Source: Streptomyces sp. V1I1 (GTDB taxonomy: Bacteria > Actinomycetota > Actinomycetes > Streptomycetales > Streptomycetaceae). Taken from it: 64,000 nt of DNA. The notes below the pieces were generated by a model that was given only the letters and a program-made list of their open reading frames with translations, was not told the origin of the DNA and did no database searches. The position numbers and the translations under genes are program-made. This document shows positions 17,656-25,268 of the stretch, one piece after another. The stretch is taken from the NCBI RefSeq assembly GCF_030817355.1, contig NZ_JAUSZH010000001.1, positions 5,952,501 through 6,016,500 on the forward strand, given 5' to 3'. Every line of letters begins with the position of its first letter. The stretch's first letter is position 1.

Positions 17656-18387
17656 TCAGGCCGGCGCACGTACTCGTCGAACCTCAAGGGTGAACGGGGC
17701 TTCCGGCAGCGGCAGGTGCGCGGCATCGAGTCCCGTTCCTGTGACCAGCAGACCTCCGGGCCGCAGTGTGGCGGCCAGCTGCCGGATGACGGTTGGTTCG
17801 GTGCCGGGGGCCAGCAGGGGGATGACGTTTCCGGCGGCGAGCGCCAGGTCGAAGCCCGGATTCAGGTCGAGGGCGTCCAGGCCTGCCAGGTCGCCTAGGA
17901 GCCAGTCCTGTACGGGGGCATCGCGGCGGGCGACCGCGAGCATCGAGGAGTCGACGTCCACGCCTGTGCAGTGGTGGCCCAATTCGGCAAGCCGGATCGC
18001 GATCCGACCGGTACCGCAGCCGGCGTCGAGGATCCGGGCGGCGGGTTTGAGCAACGCTGCACAGAAGGCGGCCTCAGCGTGCCGTGGCACCGCCTCCTGT
18101 GCGATGCCGAATCGGTGCGCGGTGACGCACTGCGGGCGGCATGGGCGGAGGTCCAAAGCCTGCACCGCAGAGGACTGGATGACCTGCGCATGCCCGTTCG
18201 TGCTCCGACGCCGGAGTCGGGGGCACGGTCGTCCAGTGAGGCGGGTTCGACACGTTACCCCCAAGAACCTTCCCGGGACGATGGCAGACCGTTGGCGCGG
18301 GAGACCGCGCATTGGGGCATCACCGACAGTGTTGAGCCCGATGTGCTCGAAACCCCGGTCCACCGGAGTCTGAGCGAGATCGCCCAC
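17656..18387 (-). pseudogene. SAM-dependent methyltransferase, probably truncated
   Basis: The class I methyltransferase core is clear: ILDAGCGTGRIAIRLAELGH (motif I), TGVDVDSSMLAVAR, and LRPGGLLVTGTGLDAAHLPL. It ends with EAPFTLEVRRVRAPA, whereas relatives I recall continue with about 40 more residues after the PFTL block, so the C-terminus looks replaced. The N-terminal 100 residues of the ORF are Arg/Cys-rich and not protein-like, suggesting that the true start is lost or lies near 18120. Its neighbour is another broken gene, consistent with a rearranged junction. Confidence 0.55.
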
Positions 18388-18761
18388 CGGCCGGTTCTTC
18401 CCCTGCCCCCACGCGTGCGTGACATGATCGCCGATCGTCGGACCGAGCCTCCCTACGAGCGCGTCGCCGGCGCCGTGCTGTTCAATCTCGGCGGAGAGTG
18501 ATCACGCCGGGCAAGAGCGCATGAGCGAAAAGGGGACACTCCGGTCAGATACCCGCTGGCCGGAGCCTCTCGTTACCGCCGTTCTCAGGCGCTAATGGTC
18601 TGGGCCACCCGAAGGTGTGGCTATGTGCGGCCAGAGTGTGGCCGGACGCCTTTGGACGAGGTAACACAGGGTGTCACCGCAGAACCTTCCGTACGTGCCC
18701 TGATCAGGCAGAACAGCACTGGGCGGCACGAGCCGGAACCAGCCGTCACGAATCCCCGTGG
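18388..18761. other. No convincing gene
   Basis: A plus-strand frame ends at 18501 with PLPPRVRDMIADRRTEPPYE, which looks protein-like, but it is antisense to the methyltransferase fragment upstream and has no identifiable domain or start. The rest up to the tRNA remnant holds nothing I can support. Confidence 0.3.
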
Positions 18762-18804
18762 TCTCGTAATGCGTAGGTCTCGGGTTCGAATCCCGAAGGC
18801 GGCT
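18762..18804 (+). other. 3' half of tRNA-Thr(CGU): probable att site
   Basis: The segment matches the 3' half of a tRNA. It has anticodon loop CTCGTAA at 18763-18769 (anticodon CGU), variable loop AGGTC, and T arm TCGGG-TTCGAAT-CCCGA at 18780-18796. The acceptor strand AGGCGGC is at 18797-18803, followed by discriminator T. The partner 5' half (expected acceptor GCCGCCT) is absent upstream, so it is not a functional tRNA. Actinobacterial integrative elements recombine at tRNA 3' ends and leave exactly this kind of duplicate. No integrase is seen in the window. Confidence 0.75.
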
Positions 18805-18810
18805 CTGTGG

Positions 18811-18857
18811 AAGCCTCAGGACTCACTCGCCGTGACCTGGGGCTTTTGCTTTTCTGT
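18811..18857 (+). terminator. Hairpin after the tRNA remnant
   Basis: AAGCCTCAGG at 18811-18820 pairs with CCTGGGGCTT at 18836-18845 (one mismatch) and is followed by a T-rich tail. This resembles the intrinsic terminator that normally follows a tRNA gene, and suggests that the native downstream flank of the tRNA-Thr locus came along. Confidence 0.55.
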
Positions 18858-19455
18858 GACCTTGCTTCTGTTGGTGCGTCAGCCCAGAAGCTCGGCCACG
18901 AGCTCTCTGGTGGCCGACCGGTGGCCAAACGTGCAAAGGGCGTGCAGCGGCGGTGGCCAAGAGCGCTGCTGGGTACATGCCGACGACCGCTCGGTTGTTG
19001 TTCCATCCCTACAAGTCGTTGCCGAGCAGCGCCGCCTGTTAGGACTTCGGCCGGGTCCAGTAGTTCTGGAATCGTGCGCTGAAGGGGCGGGCAAGAACGG
19101 ATCCGCATCGCTGCCAAAGTTTCCTCTTCGAGTCGGCCGCGTGGATGCTGACTTGTCTTCGGTTGCGCTGGAAGCGCCCGGAGCGTGAAGGGGCGGGGAG
19201 GCGGCGGCGTCAGAAACGTCTGCTCGCGAGCCGGACGGAACCTCCGCAGCCAGGGCTCGGCAGAAGATCGATGTTGTCGGGGGCTCGCCCAAGTTCGGCT
19301 CGGCGGTCGTTGGGGAGCCCCGTTCGCAGCGCGGGGTGCACGGACCCGCTTTGGACCGAAACGGTTATCACTTGGACAATCTCGCCGTCACTTCGCGTCG
19401 TCCACCGCACGGAGGGCCGGCATGGTCCACCGCCCTCGTGGGGCGGGTGAGCGTA
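18858..19455. other. No convincing gene
   Basis: Overlapping ORFs in several frames are Arg/Gly/Ser-rich with no motifs, start signals or codon bias. It may be decayed element DNA between the att remnant and the zinc-related genes. I found no integrase or excisionase fragment here. Confidence 0.4.
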
Positions 19456-19498
19456 CCGGGTTGGGCAGTGCCGTGGCTGCGACCACTGCCCAACCCGG
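19456..19498. terminator. Strong hairpin terminator after the GTPase gene
   Basis: There is a perfect 15-bp inverted repeat (CCGGGTTGGGCAGTG at 19456-19470, complement at 19484-19498) with a 13-nt loop. It lies 5 bp beyond the stop codon of the minus-strand COG0523 gene. No U tract is present. Confidence 0.8.
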
Positions 19499-19503
19499 AG
19501 TCC

Positions 19504-20673
19504 TCACGTCTGCGGTACGAGTTCAGGGTGCTCGTGCTCGCAGGCGTCGTCGATTCCGTAGGTGTCCCACGCGGGGAACAGATCGACGGCCGGGAGACTG
19601 TCGCCATCCTTCATGAGACAGCGGGCGAGGGCGGCCTGAAGAGCCTCGGCGCGCAGGCCGGTGCCGATGAAGACCAGTTCCTGGCCCTGTGGGCTGTCTG
19701 CCTCCCGGGCGCCGGAGGGTTCGAAGCGGGCGACGGAGCCCGCCTGCGACCACAGGCCGGTCACGTGGGAGCGGCTCGCCAGCCAGAAGAACCCCTTGGA
19801 GCGAAGGATCTGTCCGAAGGCTCCACTGCCGACTCCTTCGGTGACGAACGTCCACAGCCGGCCCGGATGGAACGGCACCTGTGAGCGGAAGACCGTGCTG
19901 GAGATGCCGAACTCCTCGGTCTCCGGCGTGTGATCGGCGTTGAGCTCCATGACCCAACCCGGGGCCTGTTGCGCACGCTCCAGGTCGAACAGCCCGGTAC
20001 CGAGCACATCGCCGAGGTTCACGCGCCCGTGGGTGGCGGCCACGATCCGGGCCACCGGGTTGAGACGCGTGAGCGTTGCGCGCAGCCGGTCGGCGCTCTC
20101 CGCATCGACGAGGTCGAGCTTGTTGAGCACGATGACGTCGGCGAATTCGATCTGGTCCATCAACAGGTCGCTGACCGTGCGTTCGTCGTCCTCGTACTGG
20201 TCGAGTCCGCGCTCGGCGAGCCCGTCCCCGCCTTCCAGTTCCGGCAGGAAGCTGGCGGCGTCGACGACCGTGACCATGGTGTCGAGGCGAGCCAGGTCGC
20301 CGAGGGTGGCGCCGTCGTCGCGGGGGAAGGCGAAGGTGGCTGCGACGGGCATCGGTTCGGAGATGCCGCTGCACTCGATGAGGAGATAGTCGAAGCGGTC
20401 CTCCCGGGCGAGCCGGTCGACCTCCTCGAGCAGGTCGTCGCGCAGGGTGCAGCAAATGCACCCGTTGGTCATCTCGACCAGACGTTCCTCAGTCCGCGAC
20501 AGGGCGGCCTCGCCGCCGCGCACCAGTGCGGCGTCGATGTTGATCTCGCTCATGTCGTTGACGATGACCGCGACGCGCAGGCCCTCGCGGTTGCTCAGCA
20601 CATGGTTGAGCAGAGTGGTCTTGCCCGCGCCGAGGAAGCCGGACAGGACGGTGACGGGCAGTCGTTCGGTCAT
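19504..20673 (-). CDS. COG0523 (CobW/ZNG-type) GTPase, metal chaperone
   Basis: This 389-residue G3E GTPase has Walker [10 protein letters not shown] near residue 12, the defining CxCC motif GCICC at 71-75, ECSGISEP at 100-107, NKLD at 184-187 and a C-terminal CobW_C domain. The tail ends [12 protein letters not shown], a Cys/His cluster suited to binding zinc. Zur-controlled members deliver metal to essential enzymes when zinc is scarce. The gene starts 5 bp after the cysteine-free L32 gene, so both are one transcript behind the palindrome at 20893-20913. That pairing is typical of actinobacterial zinc-starvation operons. Confidence 0.9.
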   Translation of the reverse strand: MTERLPVTVLSGFLGAGKTTLLNHVLSNREGLRVAVIVNDMSEINIDAALVRGGEAALSRTEERLVEMTNGCICCTLRDDLLEEVDRLAREDRFDYLLIECSGISEPMPVAATFAFPRDDGATLGDLARLDTMVTVVDAASFLPELEGGDGLAERGLDQYEDDERTVSDLLMDQIEFADVIVLNKLDLVDAESADRLRATLTRLNPVARIVAATHGRVNLGDVLGTGLFDLERAQQAPGWVMELNADHTPETEEFGISSTVFRSQVPFHPGRLWTFVTEGVGSGAFGQILRSKGFFWLASRSHVTGLWSQAGSVARFEPSGAREADSPQGQELVFIGTGLRAEALQAALARCLMKDGDSLPAVDLFPAWDTYGIDDACEHEHPELVPQT

Positions 20674-20678
20674 GCGCG

Positions 20679-20849
20679 TCAGCCTTCGGGGCGCAGCAGA
20701 CCGCGCTCGTACGCCTTGGCCAGGCGCTGCGGCACCATATAGGCGGCGCCGTCGACCGTTATCGGCACCAGCTGTGGCGTGCTGGCCTTCCACTGGGCGC
20801 GGCGGTGACGGGTGTTGCTGCGGGACATCTTCCGCTTGGGTACGGCCAT
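20679..20849 (-). CDS. rpmF: Ribosomal protein L32, zinc-independent paralogue
   Basis: This 56-residue protein begins [20 protein letters not shown], the L32 signature. The second half ([20 protein letters not shown]) lacks all the CxxC cysteines of the zinc-ribbon form. Such C-minus paralogues replace zinc-containing ribosomal proteins when zinc is scarce and are classic Zur targets. The start follows GAGAGGA. It is the first gene of a two-gene operon with the COG0523 GTPase and is located just downstream of a perfect palindrome. Confidence 0.93.
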   Translation of the reverse strand: MAVPKRKMSRSNTRHRRAQWKASTPQLVPITVDGAAYMVPQRLAKAYERGLLRPEG

Positions 20850-20892
20850 GGCTTCTTCGGTCCTCTCTGGATGGTGCAGGACAGAGGCTATA

Positions 20893-20913
20893 TGGAAATG
20901 GATCCCATTTCCA
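20893..20913 (-). promoter_or_regulatory. Putative Zur operator upstream of rpmF
   Basis: There is a perfect palindrome with 9-bp arms (TGGAAATGG / CCATTTCCA) around ATC, 43 bp upstream of the rpmF start. Its size and A/T-rich core fit a Fur-family operator, and both downstream genes are standard zinc-starvation genes. The match to Zur is inferred from context; the arms differ somewhat from the consensus I remember. Confidence 0.7.
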
Positions 20914-20923
20914 AAACGGCTCC

Positions 20924-21487
20924 TCAGTGAGGCAGCGGGATCTCGAAGTGCACCGTGCCGACACCGGGACCGTGCTCGCCGGTCGTCCGGGCGTCGAAGA
21001 CCTCCTTGGCCATGCTCCGCCAGAAGGCTTCGGCGCCCTCCACATGGACATTGGTGTGCAGATAGATGCTGTCGTAGCCGGGGGTCGTGGCGGCGAAGTG
21101 GCATGCCATGCGCACCATGGTCCGCGCGAGGCCGTGCCGCCGGTGCTCGGCCGTGACGTAGACCCGGACAAGCTGAGCGGTCGTGCCCGGCGGGTAGCGC
21201 TCGGCGAGCCAGCGCGGGTGCGGCGGATGGGCCGGACCCACCGATCGCACGCCGGTCGTGGCCACCACCTCGCCGTCGCACACGGCCACCAGCAGCAGAT
21301 GCCGGGGGTCGTCCAGGTAGGTGCCCACGATGTCGACGACATCCCGGTGCCATTCGGGTACGTAGCCGTAGCCGAATTCCCGGTAGAAGGTATCGAGCAT
21401 CACGCGGCGCGCTCCTTCTACGTCAGCCATCGTGGCTGGGCGCAGGGTGTACGAAGGGTGCGGGGGGTCCTGATGGGTGTCGGTCAT
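20924..21487 (-). CDS. GNAT-family N-acetyltransferase
   Basis: This 187-residue GNAT protein has the acetyl-CoA-binding motif A in [20 protein letters not shown] (Q/R-x-x-G-x-A variant), preceded by [20 protein letters not shown]. The ATG at 21487 follows AAGGAGA. An upstream in-frame extension is rejected for lack of a ribosome binding site. It is the second gene behind the secreted peptidase (24 bp gap) and ends 10 bp before the rpmF operator. The acceptor substrate is unknown. It may share the control of its neighbours. Confidence 0.8.
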   Translation of the reverse strand: MTDTHQDPPHPSYTLRPATMADVEGARRVMLDTFYREFGYGYVPEWHRDVVDIVGTYLDDPRHLLLVAVCDGEVVATTGVRSVGPAHPPHPRWLAERYPPGTTAQLVRVYVTAEHRRHGLARTMVRMACHFAATTPGYDSIYLHTNVHVEGAEAFWRSMAKEVFDARTTGEHGPGVGTVHFEIPLPH

Positions 21488-21512
21488 CGCGCATCTCCTT
21501 TTCGCTGAGGAC

Positions 21513-23018
21513 TCATTTACTGGGGACTCGAGGTGTCGGCAGGCCGGGGCCGGAGCAGTGCACATCCGCCGCGGGGACGGTCCCGTCGACCAGATACGCG
21601 GCGGCGGCGCTGTCCACGCACGCGTTGCCCCGGCTGGCGAACACGCCGTGCGAGTAGTCGTCGTGGAGCGTGACCAGTCGCGAGCCGGGCAGCCGCTGTC
21701 GAAGCTGCCGGGCGCCCTCGATGGGTGTGACGGGATCGTGTTCGGAGGCGATCAGCAGCACCGGGGGAGCTTTGGGGCTGCCGAGCCGGGTGCGATGGGC
21801 GGGTATGTGGTGCCAGTACGCGCAGGCCGAGGCTTCGATTCCGGTGACGACCGGCTGTGGGTCGAGTCGTCGCAGGCGCCGGATGTCGGCCGTGACTCGT
21901 CCCGGCTTGGGGCCGGGCCCGTCCGCGCACTTCACGACGCGGTTCGCGGACTCGTAGGTGCGTGACGCTGCGCCGTCGAAGCGGTCGGTGGGGCGCAGGA
22001 GTTCGGTGCTGCCGTAGTGCAGGTACGCGTGGATGCCTGCGGCGAGGCCCTCCCAGCGTTCGGTGCGGCCAAGGTCTCGGTAGACGGCACGGTCGAACTC
22101 GGCCGGGCCGAAGCCGTTCACGGGGTTGCCGCCGAGTCCTTGGCGCGCCCGCCGATAGGCGTCGCGGACCTGGCCGGCGCTGCTGCCGAGGCTGAAGTGC
22201 TCTTCGTGCTGCGCGACCCAGGCGAAGAACACCTCGCGTTGGCGCAGCAGTGCCCGGCTCTGCCGCAGGTCGAAGTCGTACCACTCCCAGGGGCCGACGA
22301 CGCTGTCGAGCACCATGCGGCCGACGTGCTGCCGGAACAGGGCGGCATAGGCGGCTCCGAGGTAGCTGCCGTACGAGACGCCCAGGAAACCGATCCGCCG
22401 TTCGCCGAGTGCGGAGCGAACAGCGTCCATGTCCCGCGCGGTCTGGGTGGTCGACAGATGCGCCAGGGCGTCACCGACACCGGCGGCACAGTCGTCGGCC
22501 GTGCGCCTCAACGAGTGGAGGTACGCCTTTTCGGCAGTGCGGCCGGACGGCACGGGCTCGGGTCCGGGGCTGTCGAAGAGGCCGCCCATCGAGCCGCAGT
22601 CCGCGGGCGCGCTCTGCCCGGTGCCGCGCGGGTCGAAGCCGATGACGTCGTACGAGCGGCGCACGCTCTCGGGCAGCTTGGCCCGTTTGGTGACGGCGTA
22701 GGCCAGCCCTGGCCCGCCGGGCCCGCCCGGGTTCACCAGCAGGATGCCGCGCCGCTCCTCGGGTGGCCCCGAGGCGCGTACGCGCGAGACGGCGATGCGG
22801 ATGTGCTCGCCGTCCGCGTTTTCCCAGTCGAGCGGGACGCTCAGCCATCCGCACTCCACCCGCGCGGGAGCGGCCGGGACCGGCATGGACTCCGGGCACG
22901 CGCCGAAACGCAGCGATGGAGCCGGGGCGGTGGCGTGGACGGGGGCGGCCGGGACCAGGGCCGCGACGGTGGCCGCAAGGGCGCACAGCGCGCCTCGGTG
23001 GCGTACAGCGGGAGTCAC
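21513..23018 (-). CDS. Secreted alpha/beta-hydrolase, tripeptidyl aminopeptidase-like
   Basis: This 501-residue protein has a signal peptide (hydrophobic ALCALAATVAALVPAAPVHA, cleavage near residue 29). The hydrolase fold shows the oxyanion block NPGGPGGPGLAY, FDPRGTGQS, nucleophile elbow GVSYGSYLG, acid Asp in ASEHDPVTP and catalytic His in DDYSHGVFA. The C-terminal TAP-like domain marks the SlpD/TAP family of secreted peptidases. It is divergent from the metallophore-like operon and shares the 145-bp intergenic region holding the palindrome at 23055-23073. Zinc-responsive expression is therefore likely. It may release amino acids, or process a peptide substrate outside the cell. Confidence 0.87.
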   Translation of the reverse strand: MTPAVRHRGALCALAATVAALVPAAPVHATAPAPSLRFGACPESMPVPAAPARVECGWLSVPLDWENADGEHIRIAVSRVRASGPPEERRGILLVNPGGPGGPGLAYAVTKRAKLPESVRRSYDVIGFDPRGTGQSAPADCGSMGGLFDSPGPEPVPSGRTAEKAYLHSLRRTADDCAAGVGDALAHLSTTQTARDMDAVRSALGERRIGFLGVSYGSYLGAAYAALFRQHVGRMVLDSVVGPWEWYDFDLRQSRALLRQREVFFAWVAQHEEHFSLGSSAGQVRDAYRRARQGLGGNPVNGFGPAEFDRAVYRDLGRTERWEGLAAGIHAYLHYGSTELLRPTDRFDGAASRTYESANRVVKCADGPGPKPGRVTADIRRLRRLDPQPVVTGIEASACAYWHHIPAHRTRLGSPKAPPVLLIASEHDPVTPIEGARQLRQRLPGSRLVTLHDDYSHGVFASRGNACVDSAAAAYLVDGTVPAADVHCSGPGLPTPRVPSK

Positions 23019-23054
23019 GGGTCTCGCATTCAGAGAATCGACGACGGATCAGAT

Positions 23055-23073
23055 GACAATGAAAACGATTGTC
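23055..23073. promoter_or_regulatory. Putative Zur operator in divergent promoter region
   Basis: GACAATGAAAACGATTGTC is a perfect inverted repeat (6-bp arms, 7-bp spacer). The overlapping 15-mer TGAAAACGATTGTCG at 23060-23074 agrees at 12 of 15 positions with the actinobacterial Zur box as I remember it (TGAAAATGATTTTCA). It lies 37 bp before the peptidase GTG and 90 bp before the ATP-grasp GTG, placed to repress both transcripts when zinc is sufficient. Confidence 0.7.
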
Positions 23074-23163
23074 GATAACGTGTCGTCGCGTCAAGGCGGA
23101 CCGTCCCGGACGGGTGCCGCCGACGCGTCATGCGTCCAACCCGCGTTCTGAGAAGAGGAAGCC

Positions 23164-24420
23164 GTGGCCCATCTGCTGATGGTCGAGAGCTGGGTCGGAT
23201 CGATGAGCAGACTGCTGCCACGAGCGATCCGCGAGGGCGGGCACGAGTTCACCTTCCTCACCCGTGACCTGCACCACTACCTGCGCTCCGCCCCTGAGGG
23301 CACCGCACACCCACTGCTCGCGGCGCACAACGTGCTGACCGCCGGCACCAACGACATCGAGGCACTGCTGCCCTTCGTCGAACGCGCCCACGGAGCGCTG
23401 GGCTTCGACGGGGTGATTACCTCGTGCGACTACTACCTCCCGACAGCCGCGCGGATCGCCGGCCGCCTGGGGCTGCCAGGCCCCGCTTCCGCGGCGGTCG
23501 AGAACGCCTGCCGCAAGGACGCGACCCGCCGTGTCCTCGCCGACGCCGGAGTGCCGGGGCCGCGCTTCGCGGTCTGCGCGGACTGGGCCGAGGCCGCCGA
23601 TGCGGCGCGGGAGATCGGCTACCCGCTCGTGCTCAAGCCCGTGGACCTGTGCGCCGGGATGTTCGTACGACGCGTCGACGACGAGTCGGAGCTGGCCCGC
23701 GCCTACAGGGCGCTCGCGGACTTCCCCGTCAACGCGCGAGGCCAGCGCCGCGAGCCTGTCGTCCTGCTCGAAGAGCTCCTTCACGGCCCCGAAGTCAGCG
23801 TCGAGACCGTGTCGTTCGCCGCCGCCTCACACGTGATCGGGGTGACCGACAAGAGCATCGGCGGGGCACCGGCCTTCATCGAGACCGGCCACATGTTCCC
23901 CGCGGCACTTGCTGCCGCTGACGCCGAGGCGGCCGCGGAGACAGCACTTCAAGCACTGAAAGCCCTCGGCCTGGACGGGCTCGTGGCACACACCGAGATC
24001 AAACTGACAGCCGACGGGCCACGTGTGGTCGAGGTCAACCCCCGCCCCGCCGGCAACCGCATCACCGAACTCATCCGTCACGTGACGGGGATCGACCTCG
24101 CAGCGGCATGCGTCGACGTGGCCCTCGGCCGCGAACCGGACCTGCGCCGACGAGCCACCGGTCTGCGCAGCGCCGCCATCGGGTTCCTGGTGCCGGACAC
24201 CGAGGGAGTGCTGGAGTCCGTCGACGGCGCCGACGACGTGCGCACGGCGGCGGGACTACTGGAGCTCCAGATCGCCGAGCCGGGCAAAGCCGTCAAGGCA
24301 GCGGGCAGCAACAACGAGTACCTGGGCCACGTCATGGCCGGCGACGCCGTGGGCCTCGGAGCCCGCGACCGGGCCGAGACACTGCTCTCGACGCTCTGTC
24401 CGAAGGTGGTCGGCCGATGA
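23164..24420 (+). CDS. ATP-grasp ligase of the candidate metallophore operon
   Basis: This 418-residue ATP-grasp protein starts at GTG after AGAGGAA. The N-terminal lobe HLLMVESWVGSMSRLLPRAI is followed by YPLVLKPVDLCAGMFVRRV and the Mg-site block VVEVNPRPAGNRITELIRH. It belongs to the BacD/LysX-like carboxylate-amine ligases and should couple two amino-acid-type building blocks. It is the first gene of a ten-gene plus-strand run and overlaps the next gene by 4 bp (ATGA). It is a different lineage from the three ligases of the HPG locus. Confidence 0.87.
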   Translation: MAHLLMVESWVGSMSRLLPRAIREGGHEFTFLTRDLHHYLRSAPEGTAHPLLAAHNVLTAGTNDIEALLPFVERAHGALGFDGVITSCDYYLPTAARIAGRLGLPGPASAAVENACRKDATRRVLADAGVPGPRFAVCADWAEAADAAREIGYPLVLKPVDLCAGMFVRRVDDESELARAYRALADFPVNARGQRREPVVLLEELLHGPEVSVETVSFAAASHVIGVTDKSIGGAPAFIETGHMFPAALAAADAEAAAETALQALKALGLDGLVAHTEIKLTADGPRVVEVNPRPAGNRITELIRHVTGIDLAAACVDVALGREPDLRRRATGLRSAAIGFLVPDTEGVLESVDGADDVRTAAGLLELQIAEPGKAVKAAGSNNEYLGHVMAGDAVGLGARDRAETLLSTLCPKVVGR

Positions 24421-25268
24421 CCACCATCACCGACACGGCCGTCACCGCCGCCTCGTACGACGAACTCGTCGACCGGGTACTCGGCGGTGGCTTCGGACCC
24501 GACCCGAGGACTCAGCGGATCGCCGTGGCGTTCACCACGCGCCAGGCCGTACGGCACGACGGGCGCAGCGCCGGCTACCGCAACGAAGTGCTGAGCCTGC
24601 GTCTGGCAGAAGCCGTGGGCTCCTGCGCGGTCGAGCCCGGTGGACTCCCTGACAGTGCGGTCGACGACTGCGTCGGCGCTGACGTCGCCCGGCTGTTGGA
24701 GCACGAGCTGCTCCCGGTGCGGGTGGCTGCGCTCGACGCCTACCTGATGCACGTCCGGCCCCACGGTCCCGCGAGCGGCGCACGCCCCTGTCCACTGCCC
24801 GCCGGGAGTTCTCTGGAGAAGTCCCGGGCCAGGGCCGCGGCAGTCGTCGATCTGCTCGCTGCCGCCACCGTACGCACCGTGCTCGTCGTGGGCGTGGTCA
24901 ACTCGCTGCTGGAGGCGCTGCGCACCCGTGGTCTGGCGTACATACCCTGCGACCTCAAGGGCGGCACCACGGAGTGGGGCGAGCCGGTACGCACCGACGC
25001 GCTGCCCGAACTGGAGCGCTGTGACGCGGTCCTCGCCTCGGGCATGACGCTCGGCAACGGCAGCTTCGAGCCGCTGCGCAAACACGCACTGCTGCACGGC
25101 AAGCCGCTGGTGATGTTCGCCCAGACCGGAAGTGCGGTGCTGCCGCGCCTCATCGGCGCCGGAGTCAGCGCGGTGTGCGCCGAGCCGTATCCCTTCTTCT
25201 GGCTCGACGGCGGGCCCGGGACCATTCACCGCTACGGCAGCAGCGAGCGCCCCGGAGCCGCCCTGTGA
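24417..25268 (+). CDS. DUF364 (Rossmann-like, putative metal-chelation) protein
   Basis: This 283-residue protein has a two-domain layout. Residues 1 to about 110 resemble the DUF4213 enolase-N-like part (AVAFTTRQAVRHDGRSAGYR). Residues 130-275 form a Rossmann-like domain: TVRTVLVVGVVNSLLEALRT, then CDAVLASGMTLGNGSFEPL and GKPLVMFAQTGSAVLPRLI. Pfam labels DUF364 as putative heavy-metal chelation on structural grounds. Enzymatic function is unknown. Coupling to an ATP-grasp and a PLP-enzyme gene suggests either a biosynthetic step or intracellular metal handling for the chelator. Confidence 0.72.
   Translation: MTTITDTAVTAASYDELVDRVLGGGFGPDPRTQRIAVAFTTRQAVRHDGRSAGYRNEVLSLRLAEAVGSCAVEPGGLPDSAVDDCVGADVARLLEHELLPVRVAALDAYLMHVRPHGPASGARPCPLPAGSSLEKSRARAAAVVDLLAAATVRTVLVVGVVNSLLEALRTRGLAYIPCDLKGGTTEWGEPVRTDALPELERCDAVLASGMTLGNGSFEPLRKHALLHGKPLVMFAQTGSAVLPRLIGAGVSAVCAEPYPFFWLDGGPGTIHRYGSSERPGAAL

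Noticed and set aside
18762-18804. Functional tRNA gene
   Set aside because: The 5' half (acceptor 5' strand, D arm and anticodon 5' stem) is missing.
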